DNA of 64,000 nt, from NCBI RefSeq assembly GCF_000328475.2, contig NC_026484.1:1-64000 (forward strand), written 5' to 3'. The notes under the pieces were generated by a model that saw only the letters and a list, made by a program, of their open reading frames with translations, made no database searches and had not been told where the DNA came from. The stretch is from Mycosarcoma maydis. Taxonomy: Eukaryota > Basidiomycota > Ustilaginomycetes > Ustilaginales. Made by a program: the position numbers and the translations under genes. Of this stretch, positions 22,401 through 31,996 are shown one piece after another; within the stretch, counting starts at the first letter, position 1, and each line of letters begins with the position of its first letter.

Positions 22401-22806
22401 ATCGACGTCCAAGTCGGCCACGGCAATCTATCGATGCAAGGGTGACAAGGTGGATGCTGCACGAGACGCACTCGAGACCAAGAAGGAAAAGAGCGCCGTT
22501 GATTTTTTTGGTCGTCCGATTGTGCCAAAGAGCGCGTCTCTGCGCGTAGGCATGTCAACGGAGCCTATCGTCCAGTGCATGGGCGGTCAGAAGCGCAAGG
22601 TGTCAGACGATATTTCTTGTGGCGCATCTGAGCTGACTCCGACAACGACGCTGGCAGCGGGCGACGTGAATGCCGCGAATCACGACGCCACAGCGCCAGC
22701 AGCCGTGGATTTGGTCCGAGATGACAAGATCAAGGTGTTCTACCGCTATCACGAGGGCTTTTCCAACGCAGTGCGAAGACCCGTCAAGATCTCGTCGCTT
22801 CTCTGA
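19456..22806 (+). CDS. CTF18: Ctf18, large subunit of the alternative clamp loader
   Basis: The protein (1116 residues) is an AAA+ clamp-loader ATPase of the Ctf18-RFC complex, which loads PCNA and supports sister-chromatid cohesion and the replication checkpoint. An acidic, poorly conserved N-terminal region of about 350 residues precedes the RFC box (WVDKHRPAKFTELLGDE, from about residue 366). Walker A is GPPGLGKTT near 451, followed by VYELNASDARS. Walker B is VVIDEID near 507. The sensor-1 region ICICNDLYAPSLRPLRP and the helical domain ELTNGDIRSCLNALEF follow. The C-terminus has DFFGRP and ends YHEGFSNAVRRPVKISSLL, the tail that contacts Dcc1-Ctf8. The start may instead be the ATG at 19492. 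Confidence 0.93.
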   Translation: MLREAPLSYLAKMNEPGLLNTTGLLELDRPANGSNLSQAKADELFASPVDPFRERDLNLFSPSGSQSEAQKALNAWCSHGSTKLDNQTDTRNLERGESMDFDAEIDLDQLLDQEMALKQEIHKHTSHSGTGCAEGSQMDVDYDELEAFLLAEEEHASSRPTARDQVHGLQHPPSPPPDIVSSRASSPMTDLLESNGLLGGSSLPPLQQTVTPSPKSTGLTLETFPTSAQPSSRAIEALSSLSTEDEEPSSVLAARDVQVGPSRLGARLQPQGIPKYIPAGFMNAATMDGTLVRFERRKRMKGWKPPAIMSDVDASQLLDRPIHQLLDAVEALKALEVVERDEAHAQQARESANHTAMHNSKAALQMWVDKHRPAKFTELLGDERVHREVLGWLKEWDECVFKRKNHRKERHRQYIQSKYGFSDNGFGDKGSEHSWKDPYGRPKERIMMISGPPGLGKTTLAHVIGAHAGYNVYELNASDARSAGAVEDVIKMALESGSLKDPRPTLVVIDEIDGATGGGGGASGESHGFIRALVRLVEMGKGAGPKVAGLGARGKKQQRKGFKPLLRPIICICNDLYAPSLRPLRPISKLIRFHKPPTNLVVKRLREVCEAEALSVEARGLSLLAELTNGDIRSCLNALEFAKTKNIALTEAAVKSASVGIKDTGGHVHKAWEVLFRRQNRKQAAASSMKRANAKAADADASPWNSSRKASASELTGDGKAPKDFNLIDTPQENVKRIVHEVTSCNEYEKLAQGCFEHYPTLRAADGGWKRYRQVHDWLHFGQSITSRAWSQGNFELLGFMPWSFVCWHLLFAHVGNALPEYPKADYENHLKTSAFNEIASQIVSVLPANVRSQFNRQSVVTELGPSLMRILTPDLRPINNQLSRTEDKQSFASLVSIMTWLNVRFVQDKISEDEASVTGQTAGQLVYKLDPPLDVFTQFEGKRSKEIGPSRFAVRQLVAREMERQMLRRNAGVEARNDDAGSTSKSATAIYRCKGDKVDAARDALETKKEKSAVDFFGRPIVPKSASLRVGMSTEPIVQCMGGQKRKVSDDISCGASELTPTTTLAAGDVNAANHDATAPAAVDLVRDDKIKVFYRYHEGFSNAVRRPVKISSLL

Positions 22807-23115
22807 TGCCTTGCTGTAAGAGTCCCGAGCTGGTTCGGCAATGCATTTTCAGTTGTACACGATGGGACTTGGTCTCAGTTCAACTCTCAATACCATGTGT
22901 GATCACTCATGACTGAGACAATCGTGAATCACGCTTGCGAGCTGCGCTGTTTATGAGAACATTCACGATGGGTGATTGATTCTATCTCTGTTCGGCATGC
23001 GAGAACGAAAATGAGAATGTTGCAACCAGAAATGCAAATCAGATGTGTAATGAATGCATCGGTGCAACCGATGACGCCCTATTAGTGTTGTACGGGATAT
23101 GAAGAGCTACCAGGA
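22807..23115. other. Intergenic between convergent Ctf18 and CHORD genes
   Basis: About 310 bp. It contains AATCGTGAATCACG near 22921 and ATTCACGATGGGTGATTG near 22962. No gene. Confidence 0.6.
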
Positions 23116-24222
23116 TTATTTGTCTTTGTCACGACCAAAAGTGAGTCCGTAGCCAATGACTCGATCGCCGGATTCAAGGCAAGGCCAACTGTGGCCCTTT
23201 TGCTGCTTGGTGAGGACGAGATCGACCTTGAACTTGGTAATGTTGAACGACGAGTCGGCAGGAACGATGGGAGCAAAAGGCTTGAGTAGTTTTCGGAAGC
23301 GACGTGGTCGAGACGAAGCGTTTGTTGGGGGCATGGAGAGCGAAAAGACGACGGCATCTTGTTTGAACTCGATCGAGCTGTTGGCAGCATCTACCGCCTT
23401 TGCATAGACAGAGAGACGTATGTCGTTGGGAGTTTCGTAATGGTCCATCCTGCAATCAACCCTCTCTTCGTCGTCTGTAGCATCGAGAGCAGCAGGTTTA
23501 GCTGCACCGACGAAGAGATGGCCGAATTTCGAGGTGGTGCATGGCTGGATCTGCAAAAAGTCATTGAAGTCGAGTACTCTTCGTTTGCAACACGACCAGC
23601 CTTTGGAGCCTTCGTGAAAGATGGGTGAGCCCTTGTGATGCTTGCACGATTCGCTGGATCGATCACGGACACCACCATCATGCTTGTACCCACAGCCTGC
23701 GCGCTTGCAGACGACTCCAGGCGAAAGCGTGGCATCTGCATCTGCGGGATCCTGCTCCTCGACAGCTTGATCTTGGGCGTGTGGCTGGTTGGTGGGCGAG
23801 GATGTAGATTGAGCGGCGGTTGCGTTCTGCGCTGCAAGCAGAGACATGCCGGAAAGAGGTTGGAGAATATCAGCTGTGTTATCCGCCTTTGCAGACATTT
23901 CTTTGGCGTTGGCACGCTTGGACTCTGCTTGAACATCGGCGGCAGCTGGTAGCGGGTCGGCGTCGTCGACGACAGCTCCGTTTTTTATGGTGGGTAAAGC
24001 TTGCTTTTCGGTGGAATGGGCATTCGTAGTGCTGCAGCCGGGGATAGCTAGGAACTGATCAAACTCCATGACGGGTTTGTTGGTGTCCTTGCAGCAGGAC
24101 CATGATTTCAGCCCTTCATGGAAGACAGGTGCTCCAGGATGGTAGCTGCAGGATGCTGCAGCTGACGAGGTGGTTGCTGGGTCGAATTCAATCCCGCAAC
24201 CGCGGCGTGTGCAAAGGACCAT
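23116..24222 (-). CDS. CHORD-CS domain protein (Hsp90 co-chaperone, RAR1/CHORDC1-like)
   Basis: The 368-residue protein has two zinc-binding CHORD domains and a CS domain, the architecture of animal CHORDC1/melusin. CHORD1 spans about residues 4-62 (CTRRGCGIEFD, HPGAPVFHEGLKSWSCC, FDQFLAIPGC). CHORD2 spans about 170-237 (CKRAGCGYKHDG, CKHHKGSPIFHEGSKGWSCCKRR, FNDFLQIQPC). The CS domain covers roughly 257-364. Between the CHORDs is an Ala/Gln-rich linker. Family members bind Hsp90 together with Sgt1. The start at 24222 places the first zinc-ligand Cys at residue 4, as in homologues; the frame is open further upstream but those residues look non-conserved. Confidence 0.93.
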   Translation of the reverse strand: MVLCTRRGCGIEFDPATTSSAAASCSYHPGAPVFHEGLKSWSCCKDTNKPVMEFDQFLAIPGCSTTNAHSTEKQALPTIKNGAVVDDADPLPAAADVQAESKRANAKEMSAKADNTADILQPLSGMSLLAAQNATAAQSTSSPTNQPHAQDQAVEEQDPADADATLSPGVVCKRAGCGYKHDGGVRDRSSESCKHHKGSPIFHEGSKGWSCCKRRVLDFNDFLQIQPCTTSKFGHLFVGAAKPAALDATDDEERVDCRMDHYETPNDIRLSVYAKAVDAANSSIEFKQDAVVFSLSMPPTNASSRPRRFRKLLKPFAPIVPADSSFNITKFKVDLVLTKQQKGHSWPCLESGDRVIGYGLTFGRDKDK

Positions 24223-24570
24223 GACGCGATAGGGAGAAGGACAACAAACGGACGAGATTGGAAAGCTCCAAACAGCAGGGAAGCAAGTGATACGCAGAGA
24301 AGCCGATGGGAATGATGTCGGACGAGTTGTTGCTGGCTTTGGAATGTGCAACGGAGGTCGGGCATTTCTTGCTCGCTAAAGCCGCGTTCGGCTGCTCGGC
24401 ATTCTAGATGGATTCGAAAATGGTGGAAGCCTCTCGATTCCTGTGATCGCCGATGCGAAGCAAAGAAGCGCCAATCGAGATCTGATCGCGTGAGTTCAAG
24501 AAGCCACAACCCAAAGTTAAAATAAATAATCATATACGTTAAGTTAACTATACTGTAATTTACGAGTAGG

Positions 24571-24825
24571 TTAGGCGCCAGTGTGGCTCGAGCTGAAGCG
24601 GGCGAGCGTCCGTGGCGTGCGTGCGTCGGAGTTGGAGTCGGAGTCGGAGATTACCATGAGAATCTCGATGGCGAGCGATGGTCGGTTTTCGAAAAGAAGA
24701 GATGGAATCTGCAAGGCAGGGATTGGCGACTTGGTTGTGTTGACCAAGATAGGAGCCAGGATGGCAAGAAGGGTTGCTAAGACAGGCTCCCGAGGATCCA
24801 AGCTAGGATCAAGCATGGAGAGCAT
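24571..24825 (-). CDS. Possible short ORF of unknown nature
   Basis: An 84-codon minus-strand ORF from ATG 24825 to TAA 24571 has protein-like composition: MLSMLDPSLDPREPVLATL, then LAILAPILVNTTKSPIP, then a Ser/Asp-rich tail (SDSDSNSD). The frame is also open upstream. A second open segment in another frame (around 24878-24970, with ...CCLEYISPFMLYYLHSSS) ends in a GTAAGC donor-like site, so a spliced gene is conceivable. No family is recognised and no exon model is secure. It may be spurious. Confidence 0.22.
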   Translation of the reverse strand: MLSMLDPSLDPREPVLATLLAILAPILVNTTKSPIPALQIPSLLFENRPSLAIEILMVISDSDSNSDARTPRTLARFSSSHTGA

Positions 24826-25497
24826 GTCTCGGTTGGGATAGGTGCAACCCACTCGCTGACATTCTGTGATTCGCACAAGCTTACCCCGGTGCCGCTGCTC
24901 GAGTGCAGATAGTAGAGCATGAACGGGGAGATGTACTCAAGACAGCAGCGCTGTTCAGTGCGGTATGCACAACCTGTCTTTAGCCTGCAAACGAGCCGTG
25001 AGTCAAGGCCAAGTGACACGTTGACCTTGGCAATTCGAGAATCGTGAATGGCGTGGAAGCGGTGCGAGAAAAGGGGTCGGTGTGGCGCGCGGACAGAAGG
25101 TGGCTTGCGTTGTTGAACAGGATAACTTTGTCGACACAATCGTGAATCACGAATTGCACTTTGAGGAGCTGCTGAAAACACGGCACATATTTTCGATAAA
25201 GTGATAGAGGAAGCATGATGACATTTGTGATTCTGGCTGGCACCACACAGAGCTTTGACTCTTGGCTTTTGGCTGTGATTGGCCGAGAGCTGCTGCTGCG
25301 TGTTTTGAGAAATTGCATTCTATCAAGGTCTTTCGATGGCGAGTGACGTCGAGAACTGAAAGGTATCGTTGACGAACCGCCGTCTGTAAAGATGACTTTG
25401 GGTCGAAAAGGGAGCAGCATACGACGAGATGTGTGGACCAAGTCTGCAAGGCAAAGTTGTAGTGCAGCGCGTGGCGTGCACGGTGGGAGCAGGACGG

Positions 25498-25539
25498 GTT
25501 GTAATCACAAGTCACGAGGTCGCAACTCGTGATTACAAC
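25498..25539. repeat. Inverted repeat GTTGTAATCAC / GTGATTACAAC
   Basis: Perfect 11-bp arms at 25498-25508 and 25529-25539 flank a 20-bp centre that itself contains CACGAG and CTCGT elements. It resembles the wider CGTGA palindrome family but has longer arms. Confidence 0.7.
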
Positions 25540-26687
25540 TCGCGCGCCTTCGTGCTTGTGATGAGGGCGCGATCAAATCATGAATCGAGAATATTGTGGA
25601 TCAATCACGAATGTTATTCAGAAAATCCTAACGAATTTCCAGCTTTATTTTGATATGTGATTCGTGGTTGCGGTTCTGAGTGGCGTGTGTGGATGCATCT
25701 GCCGAGACCAACACCTGCAAAGATCTGCGGTCGCGTGTGCGGCGCGCGTCCCAGCACTTGAACCGCAGACTGTCAGATTCAGGAGCCTAAGCTGCTGCTG
25801 ATAGCTAGTGCAAGATCCTGTGAAATGAAATTCACGATTGGTGTAGAGGGTACGTTAGCGTCGATGGCGGGCTTTCTCAATCGACAGCCTTGGTCGTGGC
25901 TTGTACATAAAACCGACCCATTGGAGAGGAGTGGGGCTGTTCTCACTTTGTCACACTGCACGTTTTGACAGAGACGAGAGACAGTTGTGAGGTACGGACT
26001 GAGCGCTCGAGCGTTGTTGGTCTTAGGGCCGCCCTGTTGGTCTGCTCTGCGATTCGTGGCTGTGAGTGTGATTGTGGCTCTCGTGTCTGTGCCCCTGAAA
26101 CGCTTTCCAATTCCCTTTCACGCAGCTCGCATTGGGCTTGCAGAACCGATTCACGCTTGGATCTGTTCTTGTTGTATTCGTGATTCACGATGAAATTATA
26201 ATAAGTTAATGGTGCTTATTCGGTGTGGCTGTTGTTTTTCTTGTTTCTGCTTGAACGTGATGATTCGTGACTCACGAGAGTCACGAGTTGCAAGACGACC
26301 GACCACGCGCCACCAGAAGTCACAGTCGTGAGTGTGCGTTTTCTCTTTATTATAATATTATTTAAGCACAGCGTTGTCCTCCTAACTTACTGTATTGTTA
26401 ATGATATTTTCTTTTTCTTTCTCGCTGAATGTGAATCGCAATCACGAATGCCGCTTGGTGTTTGCACGTTGGGATTCACGATTCTGTTCACCAAAGTCAA
26501 ACACGAAAAGGTAACAAGTAACTCGTCACTTTATCACAGAACGAGTCACGAGTGATACGAAACGATGCGGTGTGATCCTTGTTCTTCCTCGGCATTTTCG
26601 CTTTTCAGACCCTGAACGTCCCGCTTGACGCTTGCATGGCCAAAGCCGTGAGTGTGAGTGTGTGCACCCACGCGCACCACCAAACCT

Positions 26688-26737
26688 GAATCGTGAATCA
26701 CGAATGTGAATCAATCGTGAATCGGTCCATTCGTGAT
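26688..26737. repeat. Cluster of overlapping ATTCGTG-type palindromes
   Basis: Within 50 bp are AATCGTGAATCACGAAT (26689-26705), AATCGTGAATC and ATTCGTGATT, in alternating orientation. This is one of the densest motif clusters in the window. It lies about 360 bp upstream of the coiled-coil gene. Confidence 0.7.
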
Positions 26738-27092
26738 TTGCGTTCTGAGCCAGCTTGGTTTGGCCCGTCCTTCTGCACTTGTCTCAATCCGCGTTGGTCC
26801 CCTCGTCATCGTCCTAGCTTGACCTTCTACTGTCCTCTCCAACGAAACAAACCGCCACAATCCTGCCAACGTCAACGTCGGAGCAGCTTCAGTTTTCTCT
26901 TTTACCCGTCCATACACGCTTGTTTGGGCTCGTCATTGTGCCTCACCTCACCATACACCACCACATATGCTATCCGCTTCCGCTCCTTGATACAACCATC
27001 TGTCTTCACCTCCGATGCTAACCAGCTCAATCCCCTCCCCCTCCAATTCTCGTTGATAGCTGGCGGCGCTCCATAGCGTCTCTTTCGACGTC

Positions 27093-30000
27093 ATGATCTC
27101 AGCAACTGGCCGTCCTGGCTTCCGACCGCGTCCTCCCTGTCAGTCTCGATCTTCTCACCCCTCGCCAAACACCACCACTAACGTCAGTACCAAGCATGAC
27201 ACCGTCCCGCCATCTCCGCGCTCACCTCTCTCCGATCTCAGCAACCATTCTTGTACCAACGCCACTCACGCGACCACCTCTCGCGATATGCACGAATCAG
27301 CCTCCGACTTTGCCCATGCTACCACCACCTCCCAACGCGAACCCAACCTCTTGTATGATGCGCAAACGCTTACGCCATCCTCGAGCGTCGAAGACCTCGA
27401 TCATGCGCGCCTAGGACGCCTCGAGCGACACGAGCTCGAGCAGCTCTTGATCGAAGCCAGTCGCAAGATGCGAGAAAGGGAGGCCAAGCTCGTCGTCGCC
27501 GCCAACATCGGCAAAGCTCTACTCGAGAAGAACCTTTCCCTGCGAAGTGGCATCGAGACCAGCATCGCCTCCAGCTCTAGCCTCTTCGGCCTCTCGGATA
27601 TCGAGGCCATGATCTCCGACTTGGCAGATCCTACGCTTCCGGATCCCATGCTCGCTTTCCATGGCCCCACCAATGACACTCCATCCCCTCCGCTGAGACC
27701 CATCTACTCTCCTCCCACCACCGATGTCGATGTCCACTCCCAAGCTCACCGCTCTCCATCCAGAGCCGCGTCAGACACCACTCCAACAGCTCATCCCGTA
27801 TCTCTCCCTGACTTCCAACCCGACTACTTCAGCAGACCCGCCAACGATACAACCTCCCCGCCCGCTGCGTCTACATTTTCCATCCAATCTTCCATCGTTT
27901 TTGGCGACAGAGCCATGTGGGTCCCCAGTGACGCTGGCCTCATCGCCTCACAGCCTTGCTCCCCCAGCGCATCCATCTCGAGCTTTGCCTCTCATGCCCT
28001 CCTCTCATCTCAGGCATCTGCATCACGCAACACCTCCAACAGAGGTTCGGCAACAAGTCGTCACAGATCACGCCCTTCGCTTTTGCAGCTGCAGGCTCTC
28101 GAAGCACAGAAGCAGCTTGCCTCCCTCGGCGAACAGAACGATGTGCTCCATCAGCAGATCTCCGACCTTCAACGCGAAGCCGAGTGTGCGCGCTTCGAAG
28201 GAAGCAAGAAGCTCAGCCGACTCAACAAGGAGCTTCGCGGCCTCAAGGCTGAACTAGAGGCCGCTACCCAGCGCAACCTCGAATTAGAAACCAATCATTC
28301 TGCCTCGCGATCATCTCCCGGAGCCAGGTCAGCCATGCGAAGACTCGTGCTTCACGATCGTCAAGTTGCACCGCCGCCACAGACCTTTCCAACGCCCGCT
28401 CACCACCAATCCTCCTTGCTACCCCTTGCGCCTCCTTCAACTTCTACTTCAACCTCACCAGAGCAACCCGATCCCAAACCGGACCGCTCCGGTCTCATAC
28501 CTTCCACATCCAACCTCGAGGACATGGTGCGCTGCGCAAACACCACAGCCGGTGAAAGTGCCCTTCTGGCTCAACTCCTTGCCAAGGTCAAGGAACTCGA
28601 AGAGACTAACACCGCCATGGCCAGAGCCGAGGAAGAATTTGGCAGTAGGATGGGCCGCGCAATGCAGGAAGACGAGCGGCTCCGCGACGCATTCAATACA
28701 GTCGGTCAAGATCTCGCCGTCGAATCCGCTGCCCTCGAATCCTGGTCAAGTCCCGACAAGGTGCAAAAGGATTCCAACGTTTCCCTGCTCACACCAGCCC
28801 ATTCGGTACGCAGTCTGACCTCACTTGCCTCCGCACATACCTCCAGCCCCTTGTCTTCCTTGTCACCCAGCCAAAAGCGCAGAGCTCCGGGTAATCGCCA
28901 TGTCATCGAACATCGCAAGACCGTCCGCATGGCCTTGCGTCGAGCAAAGAAGGAGCTCGCTGCCAATATTTGGGGCCTCGACACTGATCCAGCCCCTGTC
29001 TCTTCAGACATGTCGCGTTCTTCCACCGAGAAATCCCTTGGCACCTACTCCATCGATCTCAGCGCAAATAGCAGCGTCTCTTCATCGCCACGAACCAGGG
29101 GCCTCAACAGAAAGTTTTCGTCCACTTCCATGGCACTTGGCCTTTCAGCTAGGCCTCGGATCCGCATCACCCCTTCCATTGAAGATCTTGGTCAACGAAG
29201 GAAAATGCACCAAGAGGTCATCGCTGGGCCAGAGGAAGCATCCACATCTCAACCCGGAGATTGGCAGGACCTAACCACTCCGACGCTGGCCAATTTCCCT
29301 CAATTCGCCTCATTGAGCCCTACAGATGCCATGAAAGCCTCCCCTGCTCACTTGCAGGTCGGGATCCGACCCGGCCGAACAAGTCAGAACAGCCCTCGCC
29401 GAGAGTTTGACAGAAGCGCCGAAGAGCCCCTTTCCGAGGCTGAGCCAAGGTCGTCGCTATCGCCTTCCTCGCAAACATCCTTCAATCCCACAGCACGTGT
29501 TCGCAGATCCCGAACCAGGTCCTCTTCATTCAGCTCAAACTTTTATTTCCCGCGCGCGTCCAGCTCCGTTGAGCAGAGTCCCGACCCATTCATGAGCCCT
29601 GCTGCGGCTCTGAATCGACCAGGCTTGCATCGCAATCCCTCCTCCGGCTCGTCTCATCGTGGCAGAACCTTGGGGAGCGAGCTTGGCAGCATCTTTGGTG
29701 GCGACGACCGCAAGCACGATTTTGACGACGATCTTCCGCAACGCCGTCGACTTGCCACTACGATGCTTGCAGATGCAGCCAACTCTTCCAAGGTACAGTC
29801 CCTCGTGCTGCACCGCACTGAAAGCACCACAGCATTAGAGCTGCGCTCAAAACTTGGCGACGTTGTCGAATCTGATCGTCCCACGGCCAACGTTGGTCGG
29901 CTAGTCCCGCAGAGTGATGACGAGCAACAAGACGATCTAGAATACGTCTTGACTCAGTCGGTCTGCGATCAAGTCGAAGATGTCTTTCTCGAGGATTCTC

Positions 30001-31055
30001 CGCTCCGCCCGCGTGACGCTGCGCTGCTCGCTCGCGTCGAGGCTGAGGAAAGCGGAATGTGGCTGGCCGATCAGCCCATCATCGAAACTGGTGGTTTGCA
30101 AGACCAAGACGAGCCTCGAAGCGCCCAGTTTGACCTCATCAATGCTGTCATCCGACATCAAGCAGTCGCCTGGGCAGATGATGATGATTATGGTCGCACT
30201 ATCAGCCAGCGCGAGGCTGTCAAGCTCGGTCTGTTGGCACCAAACCCATCGTCCCGAGAAAACCGCAACATTCGACTCCTCAAGGGCAAGTCCAAGCACG
30301 CTGCCTCCGACCCTGGCATTATGCAAGCTCAACAGGCGACTGGCGCCAGGAAGGCGTCATTTCGACTCGAAATTGAATCTTGCGAGCAACTCGAGCGCCG
30401 TCTTCGCATCGAGTCGCTGCTCCGCCGACGAAGGCAAGAGCTGCTGCGGGAGCGCGGGTTTCTCAATGAATGGGAGACTGAAGCCGACGTACACAAGCAA
30501 GAAGCGGAGTTTGTTGCCACATATGCGCCGAGTCCTCAGCGGCTGCAAGAGAGGAGGCTCAAAGCGTTGTCCCCAGGAAAGTCGGATATGTGGTCTACCT
30601 CACCACAAAGGGCTTCTCTCTCAAATCGTGATTCACGTCTATCCACACAGGAGTGGGTGCGAGATCTAGCATCCGTCTCACCGTCAAGGCAAACCGCCGA
30701 CGGCGACCGAGACGACCATCATGACGATGAAGAGAACTCGATGAGCCTGGACTGTGTACGTCCTGAAGACACCGAGTTCGAAATGCTCGACTGTCCATCT
30801 TGGAAGAAGCAAGGCGGACGCGGCACCGACTACTTTCCCACCTCATTTCGCGCGCGCTACCGTCCCGCCATGGTCAAGCAGAGAGTTGCCCACGTGTCGC
30901 AGGTGACCTATGGATGGGTCGAGGAGTGGGTGCAGTTCGCTTTTGTCGTCTTCCTCGCCTTTATGGTCATGGTCGAGCAAGGTCCGAATCGCAACAACCG
31001 ACGTGAGATGCAAGCGTCAAAGGCACAACAATACCTGCTGAAAAAAGCAGAGTGA
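27093..31055 (+). CDS. Large coiled-coil protein with a C-terminal hydrophobic segment
   Basis: An intron-free 1320-residue ORF starts with a Pro/Ser/Thr-rich leader. A helical segment follows near residues 108-150 (LERHELEQLLIEASRKMRE, AKLVVAANIGKALLEKN), then a longer coiled coil near 330-395 (LQALEAQKQLASLGEQNDV...LKAELEAATQRNLELE). A Ser-rich middle has many basic patches. Another charged helix lies near 1095-1130 (LERRLRIESLLRRRRQELL). The C-terminus carries one hydrophobic stretch (WVQFAFVVFLAFMVMV) about 28 residues before the end, which suggests a tail anchor. The N-terminal helices recall motor-adaptor or organelle-tether proteins, but that is a guess. I do not recognise the family. 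Confidence 0.75.
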   Translation: MISATGRPGFRPRPPCQSRSSHPSPNTTTNVSTKHDTVPPSPRSPLSDLSNHSCTNATHATTSRDMHESASDFAHATTTSQREPNLLYDAQTLTPSSSVEDLDHARLGRLERHELEQLLIEASRKMREREAKLVVAANIGKALLEKNLSLRSGIETSIASSSSLFGLSDIEAMISDLADPTLPDPMLAFHGPTNDTPSPPLRPIYSPPTTDVDVHSQAHRSPSRAASDTTPTAHPVSLPDFQPDYFSRPANDTTSPPAASTFSIQSSIVFGDRAMWVPSDAGLIASQPCSPSASISSFASHALLSSQASASRNTSNRGSATSRHRSRPSLLQLQALEAQKQLASLGEQNDVLHQQISDLQREAECARFEGSKKLSRLNKELRGLKAELEAATQRNLELETNHSASRSSPGARSAMRRLVLHDRQVAPPPQTFPTPAHHQSSLLPLAPPSTSTSTSPEQPDPKPDRSGLIPSTSNLEDMVRCANTTAGESALLAQLLAKVKELEETNTAMARAEEEFGSRMGRAMQEDERLRDAFNTVGQDLAVESAALESWSSPDKVQKDSNVSLLTPAHSVRSLTSLASAHTSSPLSSLSPSQKRRAPGNRHVIEHRKTVRMALRRAKKELAANIWGLDTDPAPVSSDMSRSSTEKSLGTYSIDLSANSSVSSSPRTRGLNRKFSSTSMALGLSARPRIRITPSIEDLGQRRKMHQEVIAGPEEASTSQPGDWQDLTTPTLANFPQFASLSPTDAMKASPAHLQVGIRPGRTSQNSPRREFDRSAEEPLSEAEPRSSLSPSSQTSFNPTARVRRSRTRSSSFSSNFYFPRASSSVEQSPDPFMSPAAALNRPGLHRNPSSGSSHRGRTLGSELGSIFGGDDRKHDFDDDLPQRRRLATTMLADAANSSKVQSLVLHRTESTTALELRSKLGDVVESDRPTANVGRLVPQSDDEQQDDLEYVLTQSVCDQVEDVFLEDSPLRPRDAALLARVEAEESGMWLADQPIIETGGLQDQDEPRSAQFDLINAVIRHQAVAWADDDDYGRTISQREAVKLGLLAPNPSSRENRNIRLLKGKSKHAASDPGIMQAQQATGARKASFRLEIESCEQLERRLRIESLLRRRRQELLRERGFLNEWETEADVHKQEAEFVATYAPSPQRLQERRLKALSPGKSDMWSTSPQRASLSNRDSRLSTQEWVRDLASVSPSRQTADGDRDDHHDDEENSMSLDCVRPEDTEFEMLDCPSWKKQGGRGTDYFPTSFRARYRPAMVKQRVAHVSQVTYGWVEEWVQFAFVVFLAFMVMVEQGPNRNNRREMQASKAQQYLLKKAE

Positions 31056-31996
31056 GCGATCCACTCATGTATCCGATTAATGAACCGCACAGAGATATCT
31101 TCAGGCAATCACCGATGTTCCCATATGCTCTCGCATCTCGAATGCATTATGATGCATACATCCAGATAACACCACCTATGAAGGTCACTATATTCAGCAG
31201 CGTCGTTGCTTACGCATCAGGTGTCTTCTCAATGTACTGTTCGCTTCTGAGCCTAGTCCTGGCGTCAGTCGTGCTGCATGGTCCTTTGCTTCAATCACGA
31301 ATACTAGCTGTTTGAGAAATCCTAGTGAAGCGGCTTCTGACTGATTTCGCGCCTTTAGATGGCAGTGAGCAAACCACATGCTTCTGGCACTGTCGACGGC
31401 TCACGATTTGTCACAATATGCGATACCAGCCCACCAGCCGTATCCGAGAAAAACGACGATGAAGTTTAATGGGGCCTTTGCCGTTCATTTCTGACCATGT
31501 AGTCCAACTGCGATNNNNNNNNNNNNNNNNNNNNNNNNNNNNNNNNNNNNNNNNNNNNNNNNNNNNNNNNNNNNNNNNNNNNNNNNNNNNNNNNNNNNNN
31601 NNNNNNNNNNNNNNACAAGTGATAGCAAGAAAGAGCTTAGACCTCCCACTTCGAGTCACGAGTGGGTGGGACTCAACGCTTTCCCGTCAATCACATTCGC
31701 CTGTCGATGCTTAGGCAGTCAATCCTACATAAGAACCGAACCCATCACATACTCATGTGGGTAGTATGAGCATGTAGTTCAACTTGTGCCGGGTACCACT
31801 GCCCTGTTAGGCAAGCTTTTTTCCTCAGAAGCTGCCTATCTGCCTTTGCGTAGAGAGTAGGGAAGAAAGTATAAAAGTTGACAAGTTGGGGCTTTACGAC
31901 CTCGTCCAGGAAGTGCATATCTTGCATCGACTCTTCCAAGCCAAGCGAGGAGTCGGCCTTCATTCTAACACCAGCATCGAGGCAAAATCAAGCACA
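31056..31996. other. Intergenic region containing an assembly gap
   Basis: No supported gene. The region includes an N gap at 31515-31614 and CACGAAT/GAGTCACGAGT motifs near 31300 and 31653. The frame of the next gene is open from 31886, but its ATG and signal peptide lie at 31997. Confidence 0.5.
31515..31614. other. Assembly gap of exactly 100 N
   Basis: Placeholder-length gap. Unlike the gap at 8956-9055, the two edges do not repeat each other by eye, so the true missing length is unknown. Confidence 0.9.

Larger units (their letters stand above)
24826..27092. other. Long intergenic region dense in ATTCGTG/CACGAAT motifs
   Basis: About 2.3 kb with no supported gene. Motif copies or palindromes occur near 25034, 25138, 25498-25539, 25606, 25653, 25827, 26176-26191, 26262-26292, 26441, 26473, 26545 and 26688-26737. 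The last ~330 bp before 27093 are C-rich with TCTC/CACC tracts and are probably promoter and 5' UTR of the coiled-coil gene. Confidence 0.6.
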
